64,000 nucleotides of DNA. Origin: Acetobacteraceae bacterium AT-5844 (GTDB taxonomy: Bacteria; Pseudomonadota; Alphaproteobacteria; Acetobacterales; Acetobacteraceae). The stretch lies in the NCBI GenBank assembly GCA_000245075.1, contig JH599934.1:54476-118475 (forward strand), read 5' to 3'. The translations under genes and the position numbers were made by a program. Positions 51,783 to 60,681 of the stretch are shown one piece after another (position 1 is the first letter of the stretch; each line of letters begins with the position of its first letter). The notes under the pieces are model-generated. The model was not told where the DNA came from. It ran no database searches and saw only the letters and a program-made list of their open reading frames with translations.

Positions 51783-52127
51783 ATGACCCAGAGCAATCGT
51801 GGTTTTGGAGGAATGGACGACAAGAAGCAGCGGGGCATTGCTTCGAAGGGCGGCCAAAGCGTGCCGGCTGAGAAGCGGAGTTTCTCCCAGGATCCCGAAC
51901 TGGCCGCAGAGGCCGGCCGGAAGGGTGGCGAAAGCGTGCCGCCGGAGAAGCGCAGCTTCTCCCAGGATCCGGACCTTGCCGCGGAGGCAGGCCGGAAAGG
52001 AGGACAGTCCAGCCAAGGGGGAGGCTCCAGCGGCTCCCAGTCCGGCGGTAACTTTGCCCAGGACCGGGAGAAGGCGAGCGAGGCTGGCCGCAAAGGTGGC
52101 CAGAGCAGCCAAGGCGGCCGTAGCTAA
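51783..52127 (+). CDS. KGG-repeat stress-induced protein
   Basis: 114 aa very hydrophilic Gly/Ser/Gln-rich protein with four KGG motifs of the stress-induced acidophilic repeat family. Two near-identical blocks (KRSFSQDP-x-LAAEAGRKGG) occur at about 31-50 and 55-74, and a variant at the end. Relatives (GsiB, ConJ/con-10 type) are induced by starvation, heat or drying. Strong AGGAGG before the ATG. Likely disordered. Confidence 0.9.
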   Translation: MTQSNRGFGGMDDKKQRGIASKGGQSVPAEKRSFSQDPELAAEAGRKGGESVPPEKRSFSQDPDLAAEAGRKGGQSSQGGGSSGSQSGGNFAQDREKASEAGRKGGQSSQGGRS

Positions 52128-52137
52128 GACAATCGAG

Positions 52138-52165
52138 AGGGCGGTTCCGACCGCGCCGCCCTTTC
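52138..52165 (+). terminator. Hairpin after the KGG gene
   Basis: GGGCGG at about 52139-52144 pairs with CCGCCC at about 52156-52161 across a short loop, followed by TTTC. Lies 12 bases after the KGG stop and before the ferritin-like gene, so it probably ends or attenuates that transcript. Confidence 0.55.
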
Positions 52166-52196
52166 ATCTTGCTGTATTCAATTGATGAGGAACCCC

Positions 52197-52697
52197 ATGG
52201 CAGGCATCAAGAGCTTCGACGACCTTTTCCTTCACACGCTGAAGGACGTCTACTACGCCGAGAGGCAGATTCTGAAGGCGCTTCCCAAGATGGCCAAGGC
52301 TGCTGAAGATCCGCAGCTTCGGGAAGCGTTCATGACGCACCGCGATCAGACGCAGCAGCATATCGAGAGACTGCAGGAAGTATTCGAAGCGCTGGGTAAG
52401 CGCGCGCAGGGCGTGACCTGCGAAGCCATTAATGGGCTTATCGAAGAATGCGAGGAGCTGCTGGAGGAAGCGCCGCAGCCCAGCGCAGTACGAGACGCCG
52501 GCCTGATTGCTTCGGCGCAGGCAATCGAGCATTACGAGATCGCACGCTATGGCACCTTGGCCGCGTGGGCAAAGCAGACGGGGCAGAAAGAAGTGACGTC
52601 GCTCCTTGAGCAAACGCTCGGGGAGGAGAAAGAAACCGATGTGCTTCTGACCAAGATCGGCGTCGTGAACGGGAAAAACCGCCAAGCCGCTGCTTAA
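52197..52697 (+). CDS. YciE/YciF-type ferritin-like protein (DUF892)
   Basis: 166 aa all-helical protein of the DUF892 family: FDDLFLHTLKDVYYAERQIL, HIERLQEVFEALG and AIEHYEIARYGTLAAWA, with paired Glu/His residues of a di-iron four-helix bundle. YciF-type proteins are induced by osmotic and other stress. I start at the ATG at 52197 with GAGGAA upstream; TTG and ATG starts at 52182 and 52185 overlap the ribosome site. Confidence 0.9.
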   Translation: MAGIKSFDDLFLHTLKDVYYAERQILKALPKMAKAAEDPQLREAFMTHRDQTQQHIERLQEVFEALGKRAQGVTCEAINGLIEECEELLEEAPQPSAVRDAGLIASAQAIEHYEIARYGTLAAWAKQTGQKEVTSLLEQTLGEEKETDVLLTKIGVVNGKNRQAAA

Positions 52698-53108
52698 CGC
52701 GCGGTCCGTCGTGCGACATTTTCGTCTGGCCGCTTCGCCTGCCTCCATGAACCTGCATGAAGGTGTGCCGATGAGCGGCCAGACTCTTTTTGCCAGGCGC
52801 CGTAGATAGGGGGCCGCGAATATCATGCTCCCTGGCCGAACCCGATTTCGCCCGCCGGGAGAGGGATGTCTTCCGCGAAACCCTAGAACCTGGCACGGAT
52901 TAACTAACGGGCTCCCGCTTCCATAATCTGCTCTGCGGAAGAGTTTTCCAGCATCGCGCGTCCAAGGGCGGGCGAACTGGTCTGCTTGAAAGCTCTTGAT
53001 CCAAACCGTTGAGTATTGGGCACGGCAGCTCATAAGCCCGGCTTAGCCGGGAGGCAACGTCGTAACAGCGCGAGCATGCAAGCGCTGACAAGGCAGGAGA
53101 AAGAGAAC
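52698..53108. other. 411-base gap between the two ferritin-like genes
   Basis: No gene supported. Holds the long inverted repeat at 52724-52791. The region 53040-53108 carries the leader of the second ferritin-like gene. Confidence 0.4.
52724..52791 (+). terminator. Long-loop perfect inverted repeat with U-tract
   Basis: Arms GTCTGGCCGCT (52724-52734) and AGCGGCCAGAC (52774-52784) are perfectly complementary over 11 bp with a 39-base spacer, then TCTTTTT. It sits 27 bases after the yciF-like stop. The U-run supports a terminator; the long loop is unusual and could hide a small RNA. Confidence 0.6.
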
Positions 53109-53615
53109 ATGGCCGAGAAGTACGAAAGGCTGATCCAGTGGCTGCGCGATGCTCACGCCATGGAGATGCAGGCTGAGACAATGCTGAAGGCACAGGCTTC
53201 CAGACTGGAGAATTATCCGGATCTGCGGAGCCGGATTGAGCAGCATGTCACTGAAACGCAGAGGCAGGCGCAGCTCCTGCAGGAGTGTATTACCAGGCTA
53301 GGCGCCGATACATCCTCGATGAAGGACGCTGCGGGGAAGATCACCGCCATGATGCAGGGCCTGGGCGGTGCCTTTGCCGGCGACGAGGTCGTGAAAGGTG
53401 CCATGGCGGGCTACACCTTCGAGCATTTTGAAATCAGCGCCTATGCTGCCTTGGTCGCAGCAGCCGAAGCGGTGGGCGACCATCAGACTGCTTCTGCCTG
53501 CCAGACGATCATGAAGGAGGAGCAGGCCATGGCCGACTGGCTTCGGGACAATCTGCCGGCCACCACGCGGCGGTACTTGGAACGCGAAGCGGCAGGCCAA
53601 GAGGCCAAGCGGTAG
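53109..53615 (+). CDS. Second DUF892/YciF-like ferritin-like protein
   Basis: 168 aa helical protein: LIQWLRDAHAMEMQAETML (helix 1), RIEQHVTETQRQAQLL, YTFEHFEISAYAALVAAAEAVG and TIMKEEQAMADWL. It is diverged from the gene at 52197 but shares the four-helix pattern with Glu and His pairs. ATG at 53109 with GGAGA upstream; in-frame ATGs at 53016 and 53076 have weaker sites. Likely a stress protein. Confidence 0.85.
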   Translation: MAEKYERLIQWLRDAHAMEMQAETMLKAQASRLENYPDLRSRIEQHVTETQRQAQLLQECITRLGADTSSMKDAAGKITAMMQGLGGAFAGDEVVKGAMAGYTFEHFEISAYAALVAAAEAVGDHQTASACQTIMKEEQAMADWLRDNLPATTRRYLEREAAGQEAKR

Positions 53616-53691
53616 AAATTCGACGCTAGGCCAAGCAAGTTTGCGAGTTCCGCAGGGCAAGGGCTGCTGCGGGACCGCTCCGCCGGCCTCT

Positions 53692-54615
53692 TCAGGGGGC
53701 ATCATATGCGCTGCCGTCTTCCGCCCGGCGCGGCGCTTCGACAAAGCGGCCGTGGGGCGGCACCGCTAGCTGCCGGAACTCGCGGGAGAGGCGGTGCAAT
53801 GCCGCCCTCACGGCCTCACCTCGCATGGCGTGACCATGGCCAGCCACTATCAGCTCCGGCTCCAGTAGCGCCAGCTTGGCCACCGATGTCTCGGCGGCTT
53901 GCCAGTCATGCGTGAAGTATTTCGGCGGGCCGTGTAGCTCCGGCTTCTGTACGGCTGTGGCATAGGCGGACTCGGCTGCCGTGGTGACGATGGCATCACC
54001 GGCGATCAACGTGCGATCGGCCTCTCGCCATAATGATACATGCCCAACCGAGTGCCCTGGTGTGTGAAGCCAGCGCCAGCCTGGCATCTCCGGGACGCTG
54101 CCGTCGGGAGGCAGGTCTCGCAGTTGGGGCTTCACATTGACCGGGGAGCGGGGGAAGAGAGGAGAGAGGAGGGCCATGGCACCGCCACCTACGGTGGGGT
54201 CAGGCGGGGGGTAGGCGCTGCTGCCGTCCAGGTAGGGGCGTTCCAGTGGGTGCGCGTAGACGGGTACGTTCCACCCGGCCGCCAGCTCCTCCAATACGCC
54301 GACATGGTCAAAATGTCCGTGGGTCATGATGATAGCCGAGGGCGGCGTATCCTTTCCGAAGCGTTCAGCGGCTGCGCGGCGGATGCGATCGCCGCTGCCG
54401 GGAATACCGGCGTCAACCAACACCCAGTGTGGCTGCCTCGCCTGACCGACCAGCATGACATTGACAAAGACAAGCTGTTTGTAAGCCATGTCCGCCAGTA
54501 CCTGGATAGCGCGGCCATCCTGCCGTTCATTGGCGATGTCGGACCTTTCAAGGGGAACCTGCTGGGCCAAGGTCGTGGTACTCCGCGTGATGGCACTGCC
54601 CGATGCCGGCGCCAT
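53692..54615 (-). CDS. Metallo-beta-lactamase-fold hydrolase
   Basis: 307 aa. The zinc motif THGHFDHVG (about residues 98-106), a second ligand in HTPGHSVGHVS (about 185), an Asp in LIAGDAIV and a C-terminal His in VAGHGHAM. It resembles glyoxalase II-like and quorum-lactonase-like proteins. The first 40 residues show no clear signal sequence. An adjacent GTG at 54618 is an alternative start. Convergent with the ferritin-like gene. Confidence 0.85.
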   Translation of the reverse strand: MAPASGSAITRSTTTLAQQVPLERSDIANERQDGRAIQVLADMAYKQLVFVNVMLVGQARQPHWVLVDAGIPGSGDRIRRAAAERFGKDTPPSAIIMTHGHFDHVGVLEELAAGWNVPVYAHPLERPYLDGSSAYPPPDPTVGGGAMALLSPLFPRSPVNVKPQLRDLPPDGSVPEMPGWRWLHTPGHSVGHVSLWREADRTLIAGDAIVTTAAESAYATAVQKPELHGPPKYFTHDWQAAETSVAKLALLEPELIVAGHGHAMRGEAVRAALHRLSREFRQLAVPPHGRFVEAPRRAEDGSAYDAP

Positions 54616-54836
54616 CACGCAATAACACGGAGTGTAGCAAGAGGTTCACTCGTGCTCACCCCTGCGATGCAAGCACTTCCGCCGAGTTAGCTTAATCTTG
54701 CCTTTTGCGAAGTTATTGACGATGTCAGGTGTTTTATCGAAACTATTCTCGGGGCTGCCCCATTCTTGCTTCACCCAGGCCAATGAGACGCGTCTGACGC
54801 TATCTGGCGCTGCCTGCAAGTGAGAGAGGATCGGCC

Positions 54837-55637
54837 ATGAGTTCAACCTATCCCAGCCAGGGTGGGCGACCCGGTACGGTGCCCACCGAGCCAGGTAAAA
54901 GTTCGCCACAGGATCAGGTCCAGGCGGCGGCGCAAGACGCGAAGCAAGCCGGTGCCGATCTGAAGGACGAAGCAAAACGCGTAGCCTCCGAGGTAAGCGC
55001 CGAGGGCGCCAAGGTGGCGAGAGACGTGAAGGCAGCAGGGCAGGAGCTTGGCTCCGCCGCCGCCGAGAAGGCTGAGGCCTTGGCGGAGCAGGGCAAACAG
55101 GCCGGCGCCGAACGCGGAGCCGGGCTTGCGGAAGCCACTCGCCGGGTAGCCGATGATCTGGAAGACACCTCGCCGGAGATCGCGCGCCATGTCCGCACCG
55201 CCGCGGACTCCATCGAGAGCGTGGCGAACTCCTTGCGAGAGCGAAGCGTCGGAGATTTGATGCAGGATGCCAGCAGCTTCGCGCGGCATCAGCCGGCGGC
55301 ATTTTTCGGTGCGGCAATGCTGGCGGGCTTCGCCATTGCACGCTTTGCCAAGAGCTCGTCCAGCGGCATGTCGGGCGCTACTCAAACTCGCTATCCCCAG
55401 CGAGGCTATTCGGGTGCGGCCCATTCGGCGGGTGTGCAAGGCGATCCCAGCTATGGGGTTCCTGCCCCGTCCCCCGCGGGCCGTGCTCCGGGTTGGGTGC
55501 CGGCTGGCGACGAGCGTTCATCCGAGGCGCTGAAGCCCGCCACAATGCCGGCCGCCACGTTGGGGGGCGCCGTCGCGCATAAGCCGGGTGATGCCAAGCC
55601 GGGGAGTATGCCGACGATCCCGAAGGAGACGCCGTGA
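54837..55637 (+). CDS. LEA-like, Ala-rich membrane-tethered stress protein
   Basis: 266 aa. The N-terminal half (about 25-130) is a charged, alanine-rich amphipathic region with repeated KxA/EAKRV-type patterns like late-embryogenesis-abundant proteins. A short hydrophobic segment follows (about 152-166, AAFFGAAMLAGFAIARFA), then a proline/glycine-rich tail. No enzyme motif. It overlaps the downstream holin-like gene, so it forms a three-gene unit with it and the DUF3618 gene. Probable role in envelope or desiccation tolerance; inference only. Confidence 0.82.
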   Translation: MSSTYPSQGGRPGTVPTEPGKSSPQDQVQAAAQDAKQAGADLKDEAKRVASEVSAEGAKVARDVKAAGQELGSAAAEKAEALAEQGKQAGAERGAGLAEATRRVADDLEDTSPEIARHVRTAADSIESVANSLRERSVGDLMQDASSFARHQPAAFFGAAMLAGFAIARFAKSSSSGMSGATQTRYPQRGYSGAAHSAGVQGDPSYGVPAPSPAGRAPGWVPAGDERSSEALKPATMPAATLGGAVAHKPGDAKPGSMPTIPKETP

Positions 55638-56029
55638 TGCCCTCTGACCTCAACCGCAGCGTGCCGGACCTGATCGGCGATCTGCTGCAGCAGACCTCGT
55701 CGCTTGTACAGAAGGAAGTGCAGCTCGCTCGCGCCGAGTTTGGCGAGAAGCTCGCGCTGATGGGCGGCGCTGCCGCTTCCATCGGCGTCGCCGCCGCGCT
55801 GCTGATGGCGGCGCTGGTCATCATATTGCAGGCTATCGTGGCGTTGCTGGTGACCTTCGGCCTCTCGAGTTGGGTCTCGGGCCTGATCGTGGGCGTGGTA
55901 GTGGCAGTCATCGCCTATGTGCTGCTGCGCGCCGGCATCAACCGAATGAAGGCGGCCAGCCTGACACCCGACCGTACTGTCAATCAGGTTTCCCGCGATG
56001 CAACCCTGGCCAAGGAGGCCGTGCGATGA
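55637..56029 (+). CDS. Phage holin family-like (DUF1469) membrane protein
   Basis: 130 aa with the family layout: an N-terminal amphipathic helix SVPDLIGDLLQQTSSLVQKEVQLARAE (about 8-34) followed by two transmembrane segments (about 44-72 and 76-98). The ATG at 55637 overlaps the previous stop (TGATG); a GTG at 55634 is equally placed. Despite the name, these proteins are chromosomal and travel with DUF3618 proteins, with no lysis gene here. The end overlaps the next start (ATGA). Confidence 0.86.
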   Translation: MPSDLNRSVPDLIGDLLQQTSSLVQKEVQLARAEFGEKLALMGGAAASIGVAAALLMAALVIILQAIVALLVTFGLSSWVSGLIVGVVVAVIAYVLLRAGINRMKAASLTPDRTVNQVSRDATLAKEAVR

Positions 56030-57216
56030 GCGCCACCACCGATCCCGGCAACCGCTCGGCCGCCGATATCGAGGCCGATGTCGAACAGACGCGCGTGCAG
56101 GTGGCGGAGACCATCGTTGCACTGCGTGAAAGCATATCCCCCGGTCAGATCATGGATCAGGTCGTGGATTATGCTCGTACCTCTGGCGGCGCGGAGTTCA
56201 CACGCAACCTTGGTGCGCAGGTGCGCGACAATCCGCTGCCGGTGCTGCTGATCGGCGCCGGCATTGGCTGGTTGCTTCTTGCCGGCGGTAACCGGCAGGG
56301 AGCCTCGGGGCCGGTCCGGCCTCTTCCACCGGAACGAATGCTGCCGCCTCCGCCCTCCAGCATGCAAGGATCCTCCGGCCCAGGCATGATGGAACGGGCG
56401 GCGCAGGCTACGGCCAACGCGCGGGACGGCATCGGACAGACCGCGACGCGTGCCGGCTCGACCATTAGCCAGGCAGCGAGCGGCGTGAGCAGTGCCGTCG
56501 GGCAGGCCGCCGGAAGCGTTGCGGGTGCCGTAAGCTCGGCAATATCTTCGGTTGGCGATGCGGCTTCCTCCGCAGGGGGGAAGGTTTCCGGCATGGCCAG
56601 TAGTGCCGCTGCGGCCGCTGGCTCAGCGCATGACACCGCTCGCGCCTACGGGCACGATGCCACACATGTAGCAGGGCAGGGGATCCATGCCGCTGCTCAT
56701 GGCGTAAACCAGTTCGGTCGAGGGGTCGGAACCACCGGAGGCCAGTTGGGTGACCATCTACGCCAGAGTTGGAACCGGGCCAGTACAGAACAGCCCCTCT
56801 TGCTGGGTGCGCTAGGCTTGGCGCTCGGGGCCGTGGTCGGGGCACTTCTGCCACGCACCCGTACCGAAGATCGGTTGATGGGCGAGGCCAGTGATGCTGT
56901 GACGCAGCAGCTTGGGGCGGCGGTACAGGAGCAATACGCACAGGCTAAGGACGTCGTCTCGGAGCGTGTAGACGAGGTACGAGAAAAACTGGGGGAGAGT
57001 GCTCCTTCTGTCTCTGCCCTGGGAGATTCCGTGGTTGATGCGGCGCAGGAGGTGCGTAAGGCCGTGAGCCAGAGTGCGCGCGACTTGGAGGAGAGCGCCA
57101 AAAGCGGAATGGACAAGGCAGAGAAGGATGCCAGTCTAAGGCCAGACAAGCCTGCTGCCAAGCCCGAGGGTGAGTTCACTGCGAAGCCCAAAGAAAACCC
57201 GGCTCGGAATCTCTAA
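56026..57216 (+). CDS. DUF3618 domain membrane protein
   Basis: 396 aa. The N-terminal DUF3618 region (RSAADIEADVEQTRVQVAETIVALRESISPGQI, about 10-45) is followed by a hydrophobic segment (about 72-85), a long Ser/Ala/Gly-rich linker (about 120-235), a second hydrophobic segment (about 263-280, LLGALGLALGAVVGALLP) and a charged coiled-coil-like end. Translationally coupled to the holin-like gene. Probably an envelope-associated stress or structural protein. Confidence 0.87.
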   Translation: MSATTDPGNRSAADIEADVEQTRVQVAETIVALRESISPGQIMDQVVDYARTSGGAEFTRNLGAQVRDNPLPVLLIGAGIGWLLLAGGNRQGASGPVRPLPPERMLPPPPSSMQGSSGPGMMERAAQATANARDGIGQTATRAGSTISQAASGVSSAVGQAAGSVAGAVSSAISSVGDAASSAGGKVSGMASSAAAAAGSAHDTARAYGHDATHVAGQGIHAAAHGVNQFGRGVGTTGGQLGDHLRQSWNRASTEQPLLLGALGLALGAVVGALLPRTRTEDRLMGEASDAVTQQLGAAVQEQYAQAKDVVSERVDEVREKLGESAPSVSALGDSVVDAAQEVRKAVSQSARDLEESAKSGMDKAEKDASLRPDKPAAKPEGEFTAKPKENPARNL

Positions 57217-57245
57217 GACACGATCCTGAACTCCTAATGCTCCTG

Positions 57246-57274
57246 CGGCGGGCCGAGAGGCCCGCCGTTTTATT
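57246..57274 (+). terminator. Strong rho-independent terminator
   Basis: 9-bp perfect GC stem (CGGCGGGCC at 57246-57254, GGCCCGCCG at 57259-57267) with a GAGA loop followed by TTTTATT. Thirty bases after the DUF3618 stop; ends the three-gene envelope operon. Confidence 0.9.
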
Positions 57275-57676
57275 GTCGTGCTGCGCATCTTCTTTCATAA
57301 GCTTGCCGGAACCGTCGCAACTAACAGTACGCCGCGATCTCGCTTCTGTTGTGTCCCGAGGCAGATGGGCCTGGGGTTCGGGCCGCGTAGCATGCTTGGG
57401 GAAGGCAGCCAGCAGCTGAACTACGAGCCGCACAATGTCATGCGCGCGGCCCTACCGCCGAGTTGTTTAAGTAACCGCTATGCCACGACAGAGAAGGGAC
57501 TTCTGGCGATCAGAAGGCAATGCTTCGTCGGCAAAGGGAATTAAGCGCCGCCGCCGCAGCCGGATCCTCGTCCGGTCCGCGACGGCAGCGCGGCTCAGAT
57601 TGATGTTCTACGTCCTCCTAGAGGAGACGCGACGTTGGAATGAAGAGCCATGCCCTGGAGTAGGACAGGAGAGCCT
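57275..57676. other. 402-base gap before manganese catalase
   Basis: No supported gene: short arginine-rich frames only. The catalase is transcribed toward this gap from the other side; no clear hairpin follows its stop. Confidence 0.4.
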
Positions 57677-58600
57677 TTACCGGGATGCATTATAGAGCTT
57701 TGTTGCGATCTCTAGCATTTCCTCGGGAGCGTAATCAGGCGTGAAGGCTGACGGTACCCCTGTCAGCTGGTGGATCTTGCCGCCTTCCGGCAAGCCGTCA
57801 ACCACCATCAGCTCGCCAGGGGGATCAGTAGGCAAGGCTTGCTCCCCATTGCCCCAGATGCCCGCGATTTCCTTATAGTCAGCGGGGCTCCAGGTATAAA
57901 GGCGACGATGAGACCCCTCCTGCAAATACTTCTGACACTCGGGAATCTTATCGAGGGGGATATTTGGCGTAGGGAGGAATTTCTCCAGCTCTACACCTGT
58001 GATCTTCTTAAGCGCCAGGGCATAGGAATGGGCGTGAACAGAGCCCCGAACCAGCAAATATCCGCACACCTCACGGCCTGTAGGATCGCTAAGCGTCTCA
58101 TAAACTCTCAGCTTATGGAGCCGTGCTCCGCATTCGAGGTGAAAATTGTGAAGAAGATCAAAGACAACATTTCCCGTCGTGGTGACCATGTCCGCATTCC
58201 AGGACATCGAATTGCTGTTCACCGGCATCGATCCTCCTCCATGGGAGGCGAAGCTCGCGAATGAACGGATATCCTTCATGGCTTCGAACGGAGCATTAGA
58301 AATGTCTCCGCCAGAGACCGTGTCGCCATCATTATCCGGGCCGTTTGCCAGCATCGCAACGCCATTGCTGACAAGTTCAACATGGCCCAGCTCCTCCGCC
58401 GTGATGCTGGCAACGAGGCTGTAGAACGGCCTTAGCTTCTCCTTGCTGCGGAAGTTAAAGCTCTGGAACATATAATTCCCGAGAGTGGACATCTCTCCAT
58501 ATTTTCCGCCCAGCAACTCCTGTAGAGCCGCGGCAGCGTTGGGGTCCGCACGTTTCGGTGCTGGAAGAGCTGCCTGGAGCTTGTCTATGCGCATGAACAT
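57677..58600 (-). CDS. Manganese catalase
   Basis: 307 aa non-haem, dimanganese catalase decomposing H2O2. Ferritin-like helices carry the Mn ligands: E36 (GEMSTLGNYM), E70 and H73 (TAEELGHVE), E156 (HLECGARLH) and H189 (GSVHAHSYA). Length and the MFMRIDKLQ opening match the family. The ATG at 58600 has GGAGG seven bases upstream. Transcribed alone; oxidative stress defence next to other stress genes. Confidence 0.93.
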   Translation of the reverse strand: MFMRIDKLQAALPAPKRADPNAAAALQELLGGKYGEMSTLGNYMFQSFNFRSKEKLRPFYSLVASITAEELGHVELVSNGVAMLANGPDNDGDTVSGGDISNAPFEAMKDIRSFASFASHGGGSMPVNSNSMSWNADMVTTTGNVVFDLLHNFHLECGARLHKLRVYETLSDPTGREVCGYLLVRGSVHAHSYALALKKITGVELEKFLPTPNIPLDKIPECQKYLQEGSHRRLYTWSPADYKEIAGIWGNGEQALPTDPPGELMVVDGLPEGGKIHQLTGVPSAFTPDYAPEEMLEIATKLYNASR

Positions 58601-59020
58601 TTGGAGTCCTCCATACTTGTTTCCTCCCCCCAAGGCAGAACAGATCTGAGGCGTCTTGGTTGGTCTGCTGCGCTAGATTTGGCGAAGAGAGGGCAGCGGC
58701 AGAAATGCCCCTGGGCGAGGCTGTGGGGCTCTGGGATTTTTCGGTGCCGTCTTCAGAAAAATTGTCGGCTTGCCTGTGGCTGATCTAGGGCCCGGGCTTC
58801 CGTCGGAGTAGGGCGAGCTGCGGATACGCGACGTTTCGAAGGGCAGAGAGGACTTATCAATTTGGTGCCAGCTGAAGCGCTTGCATCAGAAGCGTTCAAT
58901 CACAGGTTGCGGGCCGTTTTGCCTTATCGCCTTTGCTTAAGCGCTTCCTGCCGGCTGCTTCCTGCGGCAGGACAATAAGGGACGACTCTTTCGATCGAGA
59001 CGAATACTATGTGCATTTAA
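58601..59020. other. 420-base gap upstream of manganese catalase
   Basis: No gene seen. Contains the catalase promoter region and a 6-bp hairpin (CCTGCC 58947-58952, GGCAGG 58966-58971) near the end of the convergent DUF6766 gene. Confidence 0.4.
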
Positions 59021-59443
59021 CTAGCGGGGCTTGGGATCAAAATGAATGGGATCTTCCCCATGAGCATGCGGTTTGGCGTGACTGCCACCCCGTAGATATC
59101 GCTCATCTATTTCTCTGATCACGTTTTCCGCCTGCTCTCCGCCATGCAAGCGCAGAAGAGCATCGAGCTTCGCCTCCATCCGATCATCGTTTTCTTTTGA
59201 GGAGGGGGAGCCGACATAGAGGAAGTATGCAAGTCCTACGACCTGCCATAGCAGTTGGAGAAATTCCGATTGCCAATTTTCCATCGTGTCTCGGGCAATC
59301 TCGATGGCAAATTCGCTGAAAACGGGAGGTTGCCCGTGTTGGGCGGCGTCGTTGACGTAAGCATACCACCCGAAGACCCAGTGGCCGAATATGGATACCG
59401 CGAAGAAGAGGACGGTGATCCAGGCGTAAGCGTACTTCTTCAC
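59021..59443 (-). CDS. DUF6766 small membrane protein
   Basis: 140 aa with two transmembrane segments (about 6-28 and 60-78) and the family signature ENWQSEFLQ (about 55-63); the C-terminus is His/Lys-rich. Function unknown; common in stress and phage-like contexts. GTG start at 59443 is backed by GGGAGG seven bases upstream. Confidence 0.78.
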   Translation of the reverse strand: MKKYAYAWITVLFFAVSIFGHWVFGWYAYVNDAAQHGQPPVFSEFAIEIARDTMENWQSEFLQLLWQVVGLAYFLYVGSPSSKENDDRMEAKLDALLRLHGGEQAENVIREIDERYLRGGSHAKPHAHGEDPIHFDPKPR

Positions 59444-59820
59444 TCCGCAGCCTCCCCCTCGCTATCAGTCTTGAAAGTCCCCCCAGGGCCTCTCCACACC
59501 CACACCTGGAAGCCTCCTAGAGGCTACCTGTGACCTGTGCATTAGCGCCAGAAGAAAAAATGCGCGGACGTCGCGCCCATGGATTTCAGGGGAAAATCCT
59601 TTCTGCTTTGGGGAAGCAGGGACTTTCCCATGTCTTCGAATCCGGCTTCCGTAGGAAAGCGTGGCGTTTAACCTCCATGCATCCGTCAGAAGCAGACTAG
59701 AGCTCTGCTTTTCGTGCGCCCTCAGACGCTAAGGAAGATGCGGCGCAGCTTGGGGAAGCCGGAAATCTCTCAGAAGAGAGAGCTTCGGAACTCCGCGAAG
59801 CGCGAATTCTAAAACGCGGT
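59444..59820. other. 377-base gap between DUF6766 and DUF1264 genes
   Basis: No supported gene or tRNA. A small GGATTT...AAATCC hairpin lies at about 59582-59600. The promoter of the DUF6766 gene should lie next to 59444. Confidence 0.35.
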
Positions 59821-60609
59821 CTATTTCCGATTACGGACCGGGACCGTGTGGATAGTGAGCTGCGACGTTTGGCCACTTTCCCACGAATTTGCACCGTCTG
59901 CCGGCTGCGGCACAGGGATCGCGGCCCGTGCCTGCCGGCTTTCTTCCATGGAAACGCCAAGCCTCTGGTCTCGGGCAGTTACCAGTGCGGGGTCCAGTTG
60001 CCCGTCACCTGTGTATCCCATCATCAGCTGCGGTATCCCTAAAGGCAGAGTGTCGCCACGATCAACCTGCCACATGTGCCAGGTCTTACCATAGGTCGTG
60101 GCGAGGCTGCGTATGGCGGCCGTCTCGACGCTTTCGGGAATCCCTGGCATGACCAGAAGGCCGGATGTGGTCTCATAATGATGGCTGTGCCACAGACGCT
60201 TCTCGTCATCAGCTAGGCCGGAGAAAAGCCGCTCAGAGATGATGTATTCGACACCTATCAGCCTCGCCTCTGCGGTGTTGGAGTCGAAGATCGTGCACTG
60301 GTGGAGTTCTTCTGTCAGATGAGTGCAGAAGTGATGCGCCTCTACAGGGCGGCCCATATCGTCCGCGTAGAAGTGAAACCCGTCGAGGTAGAGATTCATC
60401 GCATTCAGCGGGGCCTTGGTTTGCAGCGCGGCAGCGCCTACACCGAGCAGCTGGCTGCGTGGCGAAGGAGGCCCCCCCGGTGCCGGCGCCTGGGGCCCGT
60501 GTGTCTGGGCGTAGGTTGTGCCGCAGAGGCAAGCCGACGCCACGGAGGAGGCACAAGCCAGGAGATTTCTATTGAAACCTCTCCGTCCGGAATTGCGGGG
60601 TCCGCTCAT
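59821..60609 (-). CDS. DUF1264 (oil-body-associated-protein-like) protein
   Basis: 262 aa. A signal-like N-terminus (about 13-35, LLACASSVASACLC) ends near TTYAQ, with Cys residues that could be a lipobox. The DUF1264 domain follows: LNAMNLYLDGFHFYADDMGRPVEAHHFC (about 68-95) and YIISERLF. Plant relatives associate with oil bodies; bacterial function is unknown. Independent transcription unit. Confidence 0.85.
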   Translation of the reverse strand: MSGPRNSGRRGFNRNLLACASSVASACLCGTTYAQTHGPQAPAPGGPPSPRSQLLGVGAAALQTKAPLNAMNLYLDGFHFYADDMGRPVEAHHFCTHLTEELHQCTIFDSNTAEARLIGVEYIISERLFSGLADDEKRLWHSHHYETTSGLLVMPGIPESVETAAIRSLATTYGKTWHMWQVDRGDTLPLGIPQLMMGYTGDGQLDPALVTARDQRLGVSMEESRQARAAIPVPQPADGANSWESGQTSQLTIHTVPVRNRK

Positions 60610-60681
60610 GCCAATTCTCCTGGATCTTCCGGCGTCGATGGCCTGCGGGCCTCTGAGGGCCCGGCCTCGATGCGGTGTCGC

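Noticed and set aside
55637..56029. Reading the holin-like gene as evidence of a prophage
   Set aside because: No other phage genes are nearby; DUF1469 proteins occur with DUF3618 proteins on ordinary chromosomes.
57480..57695. Small basic 71-residue frame after the DUF3618 operon
   Set aside because: Arginine-rich composition typical of shadow frames, no ribosome site, and its end overlaps the catalase gene.
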